Positions 52,795 to 60,826 of a stretch of DNA of 64,000 nt are shown one piece after another. The number at the start of each line of letters is the position of its first letter. Position 1 is the stretch's first letter. A model generated the notes under the pieces. It was not told the DNA's origin and ran no database searches. It was given only the letters and a program-made list of their open reading frames with translations. A program made the position numbers and the translations under genes. Source of the DNA: Pararhodobacter marinus (GTDB lineage: Bacteria; Pseudomonadota; Alphaproteobacteria; Rhodobacterales; Rhodobacteraceae); assembly GCF_003122215.1 (NCBI RefSeq), contig NZ_QEYD01000013.1, forward strand, positions 62,001 through 126,000, given 5' to 3'.

Positions 52795-52882
52795 ATGCGT
52801 CTCCCGCGCTCCCTGAACATGGCCCAACAAAGTGGCTTGACGAAGCCTAATCCGCACCCTTAGGCTTCGGCAAGAGAAAAAG

Positions 52883-52899
52883 TTTTCGCAATACGAAAA
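52883..52899. promoter_or_regulatory. predicted IclR operator in the divergent dioxygenase/lyase promoter
   Basis: TTTTCGCA-A-TACGAAAA is a 17-base inverted repeat with one mismatched pair, its 15-base core differing at two positions from the palindrome before ligM. It lies 8 bases before the citryl-CoA-lyase-like start and 89 bases from the dioxygenase start, so binding would block the plus-strand gene directly. Confidence 0.6.
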
Positions 52900-52906
52900 G
52901 AATGAC

Positions 52907-53722
52907 ATGCGGATCGGAAAACAATCCCAGCCTTACACGGCCATCGCCACTTCGGACGCGCATTCCATCACGGTGCGCGGCAAGGACCTGTGCCACGACC
53001 TGATCGGCAAGATCGGCTTTACCGATTATTTCTGGCTGCTGGTCATCGGCGAGATGCCCAGCGACGCGCAGCGCCAGATGCTCGATGCCTGCCTTGTCGC
53101 GATTGCCGAACACGGGCTTGTGCCCAGCGTACAGGCCGCGCGCATGACGCTGGCCGCGGGCCCCGAGGCCTGGCAGGGCGCGATGGCGGCGGGGCTCCTG
53201 GGCATGGGCACGGTGGTCGCGGGTTCGACCGAAAGCGCGGGGCAATTCCTGCACGCGGTTCTGTCGGATGCGCATGGCGACGATATCGCCGCCTCGGCGC
53301 AGGATCACCTGACCACGCTGAAGGCCGCGCGCCAGAAGGTACCGGGTCTTGGCCATCCGCAACATGCCAGCGGCGATCCGCGCGCGAACCGGCTGCTGGA
53401 ACTGAGCGACGAGTTGGGCATCTCCGGCCGCTATGTCGAGGTGCTGCGCGTGCTGGGCGAGACCGCGCCCGGTATCATGGGCCGTCCGCTGCCGATCAAC
53501 GTCTCGGGCGCCATTCCGGCGGTGATCCTGGATGCGGGCTGGCCGCTGGAAGCGCTGAAGGCGGTGCCGCTTCTGGCCCGCGCGGCGGGGCTGTCGGCGC
53601 ATCTGTACGAGGAAAGCCTGCGCTCGATCGGGTTCATCATGTCGAACCACGCCGACCAGGCCATCGCGTATGACGGGCTTCTGTCTGGCCGGGAAGACCC
53701 CAAGACGGAGGACGACGCATGA
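52907..53722 (+). CDS. citryl-CoA lyase-like protein (short citrate synthase family)
   Basis: A 271-residue member of the citrate synthase superfamily resembling the citryl-CoA lyase domain of ATP-citrate lyase, which splits citryl-CoA to acetyl-CoA and oxaloacetate. The catalytic histidine is kept (VPGLGHPQHASGDPRA). The region NVDFYSG of citrate synthase, or NVDG of citryl-CoA lyases, reads NVSGAIPAVILDAGWP, so the catalytic Asp appears to be Ser. The first histidine is also absent, as in other lyases. Poor ribosome site (AAAAAGAATGAC). It overlaps the CoA-transferase gene (ATGA) and probably cleaves a CoA ester that enzyme makes. Confidence 0.82.
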   Translation: MRIGKQSQPYTAIATSDAHSITVRGKDLCHDLIGKIGFTDYFWLLVIGEMPSDAQRQMLDACLVAIAEHGLVPSVQAARMTLAAGPEAWQGAMAAGLLGMGTVVAGSTESAGQFLHAVLSDAHGDDIAASAQDHLTTLKAARQKVPGLGHPQHASGDPRANRLLELSDELGISGRYVEVLRVLGETAPGIMGRPLPINVSGAIPAVILDAGWPLEALKAVPLLARAAGLSAHLYEESLRSIGFIMSNHADQAIAYDGLLSGREDPKTEDDA

Positions 53723-54861
53723 AGATCCTGAAGAAGATCCGCGTCGTCGAGCTGGGCACCTATATCACCGGGCCGGCAGCGGCGATGCATCTGGGCGATC
53801 TGGGCGCCGAGGTCATCAAGGTCGAACGTCCCGAGACGGGCGATCCCTTTCGGGCGTTCAAGGGCGGGCTCTATTCGCCGCATTTCCAGACCTATAACCG
53901 CAACAAGCGGTCCATCGCCCTGGATACCAAGCAGCCCGAGGATCTGGCGACCCTGCACGAGTTGGTCGCCACCGCCGATGTGTTCATCCAGAATTTCCGC
54001 CCCGGCGTGGCCGAGAAGCTGGGCGCGGGGGAAGACACGCTGCGCGCGCTCAATCCCGGCCTGATCTATTGCGCGATTTCGGGCTTCGGCCCGTCGGGTC
54101 CGGCGATGAACCGCCCGACCTTCGATTCCGTGGCGCAGGCCGCGGCGGGCTACCTGCGGCTGCTGACCCCGCCCGAGCGTCCGCGCGTGATCGGCCCGGC
54201 GATTGCCGATGCGGTGACGGGCCAATATGCGGCGATGGCGATCCTGGCGGCGCTGGTCGAGCGCGGCAGCACCGGGCAGGGGCGGCGCATCGACATCTCG
54301 ATGCTCGAGGCGATGTGCCATTTCAACCTGGACAGCTTCACCCATTACTACAGCGCGGGCGAGGTCATGGGCCCGCTGTCGCGCCCCGTCGTGTCGCAAA
54401 GCTACACGTTCGAATGCGCGGACGGGAAATGGATCGCGTTCCACCTGTCGTCACCCGTGAAGTTCTGGGAGGGGCTTCTGGACGCGACGGGCATGCAGGC
54501 ACTGGGCGAGGACCCGCGCTTTGCCGAGCGGCTGTCGCGGATCGAGCATCAGGACGAACTGATCGACGCCTTCGCCCCGGTATTCGCCCGAGAGACGCGC
54601 GACGAATGGTGCGCGCGGCTGGAAGCGGCGGGCGTGCCCTATTCCCCCGCCTATGACAGCGACGAGGCGCTGGAGGATCCGCAGGCGCGGCATCTGGGGA
54701 TCAAGGTTGCCGTTCCGGGCGTGATGGCGGACACGTTCACCACCGTGCGCCCGCCCTACAATTTCGATGGCGAGGCCGAAACGGACCTGACCGCGCCGCC
54801 GCTTCTGGATGCCGATGGCGAGGCGATCCGCCGCGAACTGAAAACCCGCAGCGCCGGCTGA
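53719..54861 (+). CDS. CoA-transferase, family III (CaiB/BaiF)
   Basis: Moves CoA between carboxylic acids, 380 residues. The catalytic Asp is D136 (NRPTFDSVAQAAAG), and RVVELGTYITGPAAAMHLGDLGAEVIKVE, here seen in parts VVELGTYITGP and LGDLGAEVIKVE, is the standard N-terminus. QNFRPGVAEKLG and GLIYCAISGFGPSG are diagnostic. Its ATG overlaps the lyase stop by 4 bases, so the two are translationally coupled and likely act in succession on a di- or tricarboxylic acid. Confidence 0.92.
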   Translation: MKILKKIRVVELGTYITGPAAAMHLGDLGAEVIKVERPETGDPFRAFKGGLYSPHFQTYNRNKRSIALDTKQPEDLATLHELVATADVFIQNFRPGVAEKLGAGEDTLRALNPGLIYCAISGFGPSGPAMNRPTFDSVAQAAAGYLRLLTPPERPRVIGPAIADAVTGQYAAMAILAALVERGSTGQGRRIDISMLEAMCHFNLDSFTHYYSAGEVMGPLSRPVVSQSYTFECADGKWIAFHLSSPVKFWEGLLDATGMQALGEDPRFAERLSRIEHQDELIDAFAPVFARETRDEWCARLEAAGVPYSPAYDSDEALEDPQARHLGIKVAVPGVMADTFTTVRPPYNFDGEAETDLTAPPLLDADGEAIRRELKTRSAG

Positions 54862-54888
54862 TCCGGTGCGCGAGGGAGGACCAAAACC

Positions 54889-55782
54889 ATGACGGACGAC
54901 GTGCTGAAAGTGACCCTACTGGGCACCGGCATTCCCAATCCCAGCATTCATGCCTTCGGTACTTCGACCCTGATCGAGGCGGGCGGCGAGAAGGTGATGA
55001 TCGATTGCGGCCGCGGCGCGGTGATCCGCATGTCGCAGCTGGGTATCCCCGTGGGCTATGTCGATACGGTGATCCTGTCGCATTACCATTCCGACCATTA
55101 TTCCGGGATCTTCGACCTGCTCATGTCGGGCACCATTCCTCAGGGCTGGGCCGGGCGCGGCGGGCCGCTGACGGTCTATGGCCCCGAGGGGCTCGAGGAT
55201 CTGGCCGAGGGCGCATGGCAGGCGACGCGCCCCGACCGCACGATCCGCGTCAATGACAACGAGATCGACCCCGAGCACATGCGCATCATTCCGCATGTCT
55301 ATACCGAGGGCGTGGTCTATGACCGCGGCGGCCTGGTGATCCGGGCGATCCTTGTCGATCACGGCGACAATATCCCCTCGGCCTATGGCTTCCGGGTGGA
55401 ATACAAGGGCCGCGTCTTCGTCCATTCGCACGACACGCGCTACAACGAGAACCTGATTTCGCAGGCCAAGGGCGCGGATGTCTTCATCCATGAAATCGCC
55501 GCCGCGCGTGACACCACGCTGGCGAATTACCCCAAGGTGAAGGTGGCGATCGACCACCATGCCTCGCCCACCGATGTGGGTCGGGTCTTTGCCCAGACCC
55601 AGCCGCGCCTTGCGATGCTGACCCATCTGGCGCTGTTGCCGCCCGATCCGCTGCCGATGGACGACCTGCTGTCGGAACTGGCGGCGGAATATGACGGCAT
55701 CGTGCTGGTGGCCGAGGACCTCATGACCATCCGCATCGGCGCCAATATCTCGGTCGAGCCCTACAGGCATCCGGCGCGATGA
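54889..55782 (+). CDS. metallo-beta-lactamase-fold hydrolase
   Basis: Zinc hydrolase of the MBL superfamily, 297 residues, closest in form to the RNase Z/arylsulfatase-like branch. The metal motif is HYHSDH at residues 65-70, preceded by the asp-containing strand KVMIDCGRGAV; LVDHGDNIPSAYGFRVEYKGR and VHSHDTRYNENLI carry further ligands, with AIDHHASPTDVGRVF. GAGGGAGG precedes the ATG. In this island it may hydrolyse a lactone or ester product of ring opening; that role is inference. Confidence 0.87.
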   Translation: MTDDVLKVTLLGTGIPNPSIHAFGTSTLIEAGGEKVMIDCGRGAVIRMSQLGIPVGYVDTVILSHYHSDHYSGIFDLLMSGTIPQGWAGRGGPLTVYGPEGLEDLAEGAWQATRPDRTIRVNDNEIDPEHMRIIPHVYTEGVVYDRGGLVIRAILVDHGDNIPSAYGFRVEYKGRVFVHSHDTRYNENLISQAKGADVFIHEIAAARDTTLANYPKVKVAIDHHASPTDVGRVFAQTQPRLAMLTHLALLPPDPLPMDDLLSELAAEYDGIVLVAEDLMTIRIGANISVEPYRHPAR

Positions 55783-55788
55783 AACCAG

Positions 55789-55821
55789 CGGCCCGGCGCT
55801 GAGGGAGTGGTGGCCGGGCCG
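55789..55821 (+). terminator. hairpin between the MBL hydrolase and TAXI receptor genes
   Basis: CGGCCCGGC (55789-55797) pairs with GCCGGGCCG (55813-55821) around a 15-base loop, with no T-run. It may reduce but not end transcription into the transporter genes. Confidence 0.35.
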
Positions 55822-55873
55822 GAATGACGACGGCGACCCATCGGGTCCGCCACGCAAAACAAGGGAGGACGGA

Positions 55874-56917
55874 ATGAACAGACTTGCAGCAACCGCCACG
55901 CTGGCGCTGGGCCTGACGGGCCAGATGGCAGCCGCGCAGGAGAACCTGACCGCGATGACCTCGACGCCCGGGGTCGCGGTGCATCTGACCATCGCGCATC
56001 TGGCCGAGGTCGCCTCGGAGCGCGGCATCGCCAATATCCAGATCACGCTGGGCCAGACCGGCGTCAATGCCACGCTCGCGGTGGCCGAAGGGCGCACCGA
56101 TATCGGCATCTGCCCTTTCATCCTGCCGTTCCTGATGTCGCGCGGCGTCGGACCTTTCGCCGATATGGGCGCCGAGCGGGGCGCCGAACTGGCCGAGAAC
56201 CTGCGCGTGCTCTACCCCTATTCCTTCGGCGCCTACACGCTTTACGGCTACGACACCGCCGGCGTCGGCGGATGGGATGATCTGGAAGGCCGCCGGGTGC
56301 TGGACGGCCCGCCCCGGGGTGCCGCCACGAACGAGGCGCGTTCGCTCATCCAGGTGATGACCGGGCTCGAGGCCGGAGCGGGCTTTACCGCCGTCGAAAG
56401 CGACTGGTCGCAGATGGCGACGACGATCACCGAGGGCTCGGTCGACGTGGCGCTGCTGCCCGAATTCATCCCCTCGGACCGCCCGCTTCAGGCGCTGTCG
56501 GCGGGACGGATGAATTTCTATTCGATTCCGATCGAGCAATTCGAAAGCGAAGCGGTGCAGCGCGTGCTGACCGCGCCGGGGTCGGCGCCCTTCACGCTGA
56601 CGGCCGAGCAGATGGCCGCTCTGGGCGAGAACGCGCATGTCGTGTCCGAGGACGGGGTCTTCCGGACGCGCGGCTCGGTGGGCGGCAATTGCGTCAACGC
56701 GGCGATGGACGAGGAACTGGCCTATCAGCTGACCCGCGCGCATATCGAGACGCTCGACCAGATCTACGAAAAGGCGCTCTATGCCCGCAATGTCGGGTTC
56801 GAGAATCTCGACCCCGTGGCCTCGGGCATGTGCGGTCTGAACCCCGTTCGCTATCATCCCGGCGCGGTGCGCGCCTGGGAAGAAGCGGGTTACGACGTAC
56901 CCGATTGCGCCCAGTGA
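55874..56917 (+). CDS. TAXI family TRAP transporter solute receptor
   Basis: Periplasmic binding protein of the TRAP-TAXI type, 347 residues with signal peptide ending AAAQ. Segments typical of the family are MTSTPGVAVHLTIAHLAEVA (substrate pocket), LRVLYPYSFGAYTLYGYDTAGV, WDDLEGRRVLDGPPRGAATNE and ITEGSVDVALLPEFIPSD. Sodium-driven uptake of organic acids is the usual role; given the neighbours the ligand may be the island's aromatic or carboxylic substrate. AAGGGAGGACGG precedes the ATG. Confidence 0.92.
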   Translation: MNRLAATATLALGLTGQMAAAQENLTAMTSTPGVAVHLTIAHLAEVASERGIANIQITLGQTGVNATLAVAEGRTDIGICPFILPFLMSRGVGPFADMGAERGAELAENLRVLYPYSFGAYTLYGYDTAGVGGWDDLEGRRVLDGPPRGAATNEARSLIQVMTGLEAGAGFTAVESDWSQMATTITEGSVDVALLPEFIPSDRPLQALSAGRMNFYSIPIEQFESEAVQRVLTAPGSAPFTLTAEQMAALGENAHVVSEDGVFRTRGSVGGNCVNAAMDEELAYQLTRAHIETLDQIYEKALYARNVGFENLDPVASGMCGLNPVRYHPGAVRAWEEAGYDVPDCAQ

Positions 56918-56924
56918 CGCCCGT

Positions 56925-56950
56925 CGGGCCCGCCCTTGGTGGCGGGCCCG
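56925..56950 (+). terminator. stem-loop between receptor and permease genes of the TRAP transporter
   Basis: CGGGCCCGCC (56925-56934) pairs perfectly with GGCGGGCCCG (56941-56950) around CTTGGT, 7 bases after the receptor stop. Without a T-run, it would stabilise the receptor mRNA and allow partial read-through, giving more receptor than permease. Confidence 0.65.
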
Positions 56951-56977
56951 CGCGCCCCGCATCGACGTGAGCGAGTG

Positions 56978-59329
56978 ATGGAAACCGAACAACCTGTGCT
57001 CCGGCCGATGACGCGCCGGATCGTGTTCTTCATGGCGCTGGTCTTCGTGATCACCGGCATGATCAACTCTACCCCGGCGATCCCCGGATGGGATGCGTTC
57101 TGGCGCGATCTGACCGGCTGGGACTGGCTGGAAGTCCGCCGCTTTCCCTATGAATACTACTATCCCATCGCCTTTGCCTGGATGATGATCATCGTCGCGC
57201 TCTGGCATTCGTGCTGGCGCGAATGGCAGGACAAGGGGGCAGCGAAACGACGGCTGGGGCTGGCGCTGGACATCGCGCTGGTGACGGCGGCGATTGCCAT
57301 TTCCGCCACCTACCTGATCGAGAACGAGGCCGTCTGCCTGATCGACGTGATCACCGGCGAACGCGCGGCACTGATCGAACGGGCGCTGGCCGCCGAGCGC
57401 GAGGTCGCGCTGGCCCTGGGCCTGCCTGCGCCCAGCAGCATCGACGACCCGCGTTGCCTGGCCACGACGGGGCCTTGGATCACGCTGATCGTCGGCCTCG
57501 CCGTCATTGTCTTCCTTGCCTATAACGCGCAGGTCTGGGGCTTCTCGCTGGTCATGGTGTCGATCGCGCTGGCCGCCTATGCCATCGCCACGGTGCTGAT
57601 CTGGTACTGGTTCGGCTCGGACGGGATGAACCGCTACCTGATTACCGAGCTGGGCGGCGAGCCGCGTTCGCTGGCGGACGGGCGATACCGGCTGCAGGAC
57701 CTGTTGACGAATCAGGGATCGGGCCTGCTGGGCCAGTTCCTGCACATCATGCTGAACACGGTCTTTCCCTATATCGTATTGGGCTCGCTTCTGTCGGTCT
57801 CGGCGGGCGGGCGGGCGCTGATCAAGCTGGCCGTGGTCTCGACCCGAAAGCTGCGGGGCGGGGCGGCCCATGCCGCCATCGTGGCCTCGGCGCTGTTCGG
57901 CACCACGACCGGCACGCCGGTGGTCAACGTGCTGGGCACCGGCACCATCACCATTCCGATGATGATCCGCGGCGGCTTTTCCAAAAGCTATGCCGGCGGG
58001 ATCGAGGCCGCGGCCTCGTCCGGCGGGCAGGTGATGCCGCCGATCATGGGCATTGCCGCCTTCGTTCTGGCGGCGATGACGGGCGTGCCCTATCGCGACG
58101 TGGCCATCGCCGCCGCGATCCCGGCGGTGGCGTATTTCCTGTGCATGTTCCTGTCAGTGATGTTCCAGGCCCGGCGCCAGAACATCCCCGCCGTGGGCGA
58201 GGTCCCGCCCGAGCTGCGCCTGACGCGCCGCGACCTGCTGTTGCTCACCCAGATCTTCGTGCCCCTTGCGCTGATCATCGTGCTGCTGCTGGTGCCCAAG
58301 GATGCCATCGGCTGCGATCCGCTGAGCCTTGCGCTGGGCGCGGTGGCGGTCGAGGGGCCGAACGGCATCTGCCGGGCGGAAAACCTGCCCTGGATCATGC
58401 AGCTTATCCAGAACACGCTGGGCGATGCGGGCTCGACCGGCTGGTGGGCGGCCATCGTGCTGATGGTCATGCTGTTCATCGACCCGCTGTTCCGCCGTCA
58501 GCCGCGCCTTCTGGCCGATGCGCTGGCGCAGGCCGGGATCACCTCGGCGGGGTTGTACCTGATGTTCCTGGCCGTTTCGGTGATCGATATCAGCCTGAAC
58601 CTGACCGCGCTGCCCAGCTTCGTGGCGCTCGATATCCTCGGCTGGCTGCGGGCGCTGGATCTGGGCAACGGCGCGCCGGTGCTGTTCCAGTTCGTGGCGC
58701 TGGGCGTGACGATGGTGCTGGCGATCCTGCTTGGCATGGGGATGCCGGCGGTGCCGGCCTATGTGAACGCGGCGCTGCTGATGGGGCCGCTTCTGGTGGG
58801 GCTGGGCATGGCGCATTTCACCGCGCATATGTTCATCTTCTACTTCGCCTGCGTCAGCGCCATCACGCCGCCCGTCGCGGTGGCCTCCTATGCGGCTTCG
58901 ACCATCGCCAAGTCGGACCCGGTGGGGACCTCGTTCTCGGCGGTGCGATCGGGGATCGTGATGTTCGTCATCCCGTTCATCTTCGCGTTCAACCCCGAGA
59001 TCCTGCTGGTGCAGGCGGCGGTGCTGAACCCTGACGGGGCCTCGGGCGGAGAGCGGTTCCTGCCGGGCTATGACGGGGAGTTCCACCTGATGGCGTTGCT
59101 GTGGCTGCTCGCGCGGCTGGGGTTGTCGCTGTACCTGCTGGCCAGTGCGCTGGCGCGGTTCGATCAGCGGCGCCTGCTGCCGCCCGAAGTGGCGGGGCGG
59201 TTGCTGCTGGCGCTTCTGGTGCTGTCGGGCAACCCGGCGCTTCAATGGCCGGCTGTGGCGTGCGGGGCGGCGCTGCTGGTCTGGCACCGGCTGCGCGCGG
59301 GGCGGCCTCCGGCCCCGCTGACAAGCTGA
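56978..59329 (+). CDS. TRAP transporter 4TM/12TM fused permease (TAXI type)
   Basis: Large inner-membrane protein, 783 residues with about 16-18 membrane segments, joining the small (DctQ) and large (DctM) TRAP subunits as in TAXI systems. Family segments are GGAAHAAIVASALFGTTTGT, TIPMMIRGGFSKSYAGGIEA, AAASSGGQVMPPIMGIAAF and VTMVLAILLGMGMPAVPAYV with FACVSAITPPVAVASYAASTI. The ATG at 56978 is my choice (METEQPVLRP); 14 residues upstream are less likely. It ends at a convergent terminator. Confidence 0.92.
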   Translation: METEQPVLRPMTRRIVFFMALVFVITGMINSTPAIPGWDAFWRDLTGWDWLEVRRFPYEYYYPIAFAWMMIIVALWHSCWREWQDKGAAKRRLGLALDIALVTAAIAISATYLIENEAVCLIDVITGERAALIERALAAEREVALALGLPAPSSIDDPRCLATTGPWITLIVGLAVIVFLAYNAQVWGFSLVMVSIALAAYAIATVLIWYWFGSDGMNRYLITELGGEPRSLADGRYRLQDLLTNQGSGLLGQFLHIMLNTVFPYIVLGSLLSVSAGGRALIKLAVVSTRKLRGGAAHAAIVASALFGTTTGTPVVNVLGTGTITIPMMIRGGFSKSYAGGIEAAASSGGQVMPPIMGIAAFVLAAMTGVPYRDVAIAAAIPAVAYFLCMFLSVMFQARRQNIPAVGEVPPELRLTRRDLLLLTQIFVPLALIIVLLLVPKDAIGCDPLSLALGAVAVEGPNGICRAENLPWIMQLIQNTLGDAGSTGWWAAIVLMVMLFIDPLFRRQPRLLADALAQAGITSAGLYLMFLAVSVIDISLNLTALPSFVALDILGWLRALDLGNGAPVLFQFVALGVTMVLAILLGMGMPAVPAYVNAALLMGPLLVGLGMAHFTAHMFIFYFACVSAITPPVAVASYAASTIAKSDPVGTSFSAVRSGIVMFVIPFIFAFNPEILLVQAAVLNPDGASGGERFLPGYDGEFHLMALLWLLARLGLSLYLLASALARFDQRRLLPPEVAGRLLLALLVLSGNPALQWPAVACGAALLVWHRLRAGRPPAPLTS

Positions 59330-59338
59330 GAAACCGAC

Positions 59339-59370
59339 ACGGCCCGCGCAGAGAGATCCGCGCGGGCCGT
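59339..59370. terminator. bidirectional terminator between TRAP permease and malonyl-CoA decarboxylase
   Basis: ACGGCCCGCGC (59339-59349) pairs with GCGCGGGCCGT (59360-59370), 10-base loop, then CGCTTTCGG. Short T-run, but placed in the convergent gap of 60 bases. Confidence 0.65.
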
Positions 59371-59389
59371 CGCTTTCGGCGTCGCCGGT

Positions 59390-60706
59390 TCAGGCGCGCG
59401 CGGGCAGGGCCTTGCGCACGGCATCCGACGCCACGACCTCGCCGCGCTCGGCAAAGGCTTCGTGATTGCGCTCGATATCGGCGGGCGTGTAGCGGTAATT
59501 CACCATCAGCCCATGCGATTGCCCAAGCCCGTTCGCGGAAAGATCGCCGCCCGGATTGAGCCGTTGCAGGCTGGCGCCGTTGCCCAGATGGAAGCGCGCG
59601 ACCGGGTCGACGACGCGGCCCCGGGCATCGCGGGCACGCAGGAAATAGAGCGCGGCGGCGGACAGGATCGCGGCTTCGGGCGCGGGGTCGGAGGCGTCGA
59701 GCGCCTGCCGCAACTGCTCGGGCAGGACGCTGTCGCTGTCCTTGCGCGCCGCGTCCAGCCAGCGGGCGAAACCCGGCACCGGCGAGAGCGTGACGAAGTC
59801 GCGCAGTTCGGGCCATTCCGCGCGCAGAAGCTCGACCACCTGCTTGATCAGGAAATTGCCGAACGACACCCCGGCCAGCCCGCGCTGGGTGTTCGAGATC
59901 GAATAGAACACCGCCGTCGTCGCCTGTTCGGGCTCGACCGGCACGCGGTCCAGATCCAGAAGCGGCGCGATGGCGGCGGGGATTTCCGTGGTCAGCGCGA
60001 CCTCGACGAAGATCAACGGCTCGCCGGGCAGTTGCGGGTGAAAGAACGCATAGCAGCGCCGGTCGCGCGGTTTCAGCCGGTTGCGCAGATCGTCCCAGTT
60101 GCGGATTTCGTGCACGGCCTCGTAACGGATGATCTTTTCCAGGATCGAGGCGGGCGTGTCCCAGTCGATCTGTTGAAGGTTCAGGAAGCCGCGATTGAAC
60201 CACGAAGTGAAGAGATGCAGGAAATCGGCATTCACCCCGGCCAGTTCGGGCATCGACGGCAGGATGTCGAGCAGGTCGGTCCGCATCTGCAACAGCGTGC
60301 CGGTCCCGCCGGGGGCAAGGTTTAGGCGGCGGAACACTTCCTGCCGCCGGGGCTCCGTGGCCGCGTGCAGCGCCTCCAGCGCCCGTGGCGCGCCCTCGTG
60401 GAACGCGCGGATCGCGGCGTCGCTGCGGTCGGTATCGGGGCCGAAATCGCGCGCAAGACGCCCGAGGAAGGCGTGGCGCTCTGCGGGCGCGGCGCCCAGA
60501 TAGCCGGCGGCCAGACTGGCCGCGAGGGCCCCGCCCGCAGCCTGACCGCGCCGCGACAACAGCACCTCGGCCAGTTGCGCCAGATCGTCGGCGCGGGCTT
60601 GCGGGGCTTCGTCGCGACGGCCCAGAAGCAGGCGCCCGCGTTCGCCCAGAAGGTCGAGGATTTCGCCCAGAAAGCCGGGGCCGTCGGCGCGGAACGGATT
60701 GAACAT
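59390..60706 (-). CDS. malonyl-CoA decarboxylase
   Basis: Converts malonyl-CoA to acetyl-CoA and CO2, 438 residues. The helical N-terminal domain is followed by the GNAT-like catalytic domain, with VFYSISNTQRGLAGVSFGNF (acetyl-CoA site), LSPVPGFARWLDAA containing the serine/proline catalytic loop, and FHLGNGASLQRLN with the catalytic histidine. The gene is divergent from a GntR-type regulator over a 120-base promoter with a palindrome, the usual arrangement for malonate use (MatA-MatR). The matB ligase and matC transporter are not in this window. Confidence 0.94.
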   Translation of the reverse strand: MFNPFRADGPGFLGEILDLLGERGRLLLGRRDEAPQARADDLAQLAEVLLSRRGQAAGGALAASLAAGYLGAAPAERHAFLGRLARDFGPDTDRSDAAIRAFHEGAPRALEALHAATEPRRQEVFRRLNLAPGGTGTLLQMRTDLLDILPSMPELAGVNADFLHLFTSWFNRGFLNLQQIDWDTPASILEKIIRYEAVHEIRNWDDLRNRLKPRDRRCYAFFHPQLPGEPLIFVEVALTTEIPAAIAPLLDLDRVPVEPEQATTAVFYSISNTQRGLAGVSFGNFLIKQVVELLRAEWPELRDFVTLSPVPGFARWLDAARKDSDSVLPEQLRQALDASDPAPEAAILSAAALYFLRARDARGRVVDPVARFHLGNGASLQRLNPGGDLSANGLGQSHGLMVNYRYTPADIERNHEAFAERGEVVASDAVRKALPARA

Positions 60707-60753
60707 GCGGACTCCTCGCCCCCGTCGGGGGACCTTATGCGCGATAGTAGCGC

Positions 60754-60767
60754 TGATATATATATCA
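60754..60767. promoter_or_regulatory. predicted GntR operator, 14-base palindrome
   Basis: TGATATATATATCA is a perfect palindrome in the 120-base divergent region between the decarboxylase and GntR genes, 47 bases before the decarboxylase start. AT-rich palindromes of this size fit GntR/FCD dimers. Confidence 0.6.
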
Positions 60768-60826
60768 TCAAGTCCTTTCTATATCTCTTTCCCCGGTGCT
60801 AGGATCGCTGAAAAACGGATGATCCT

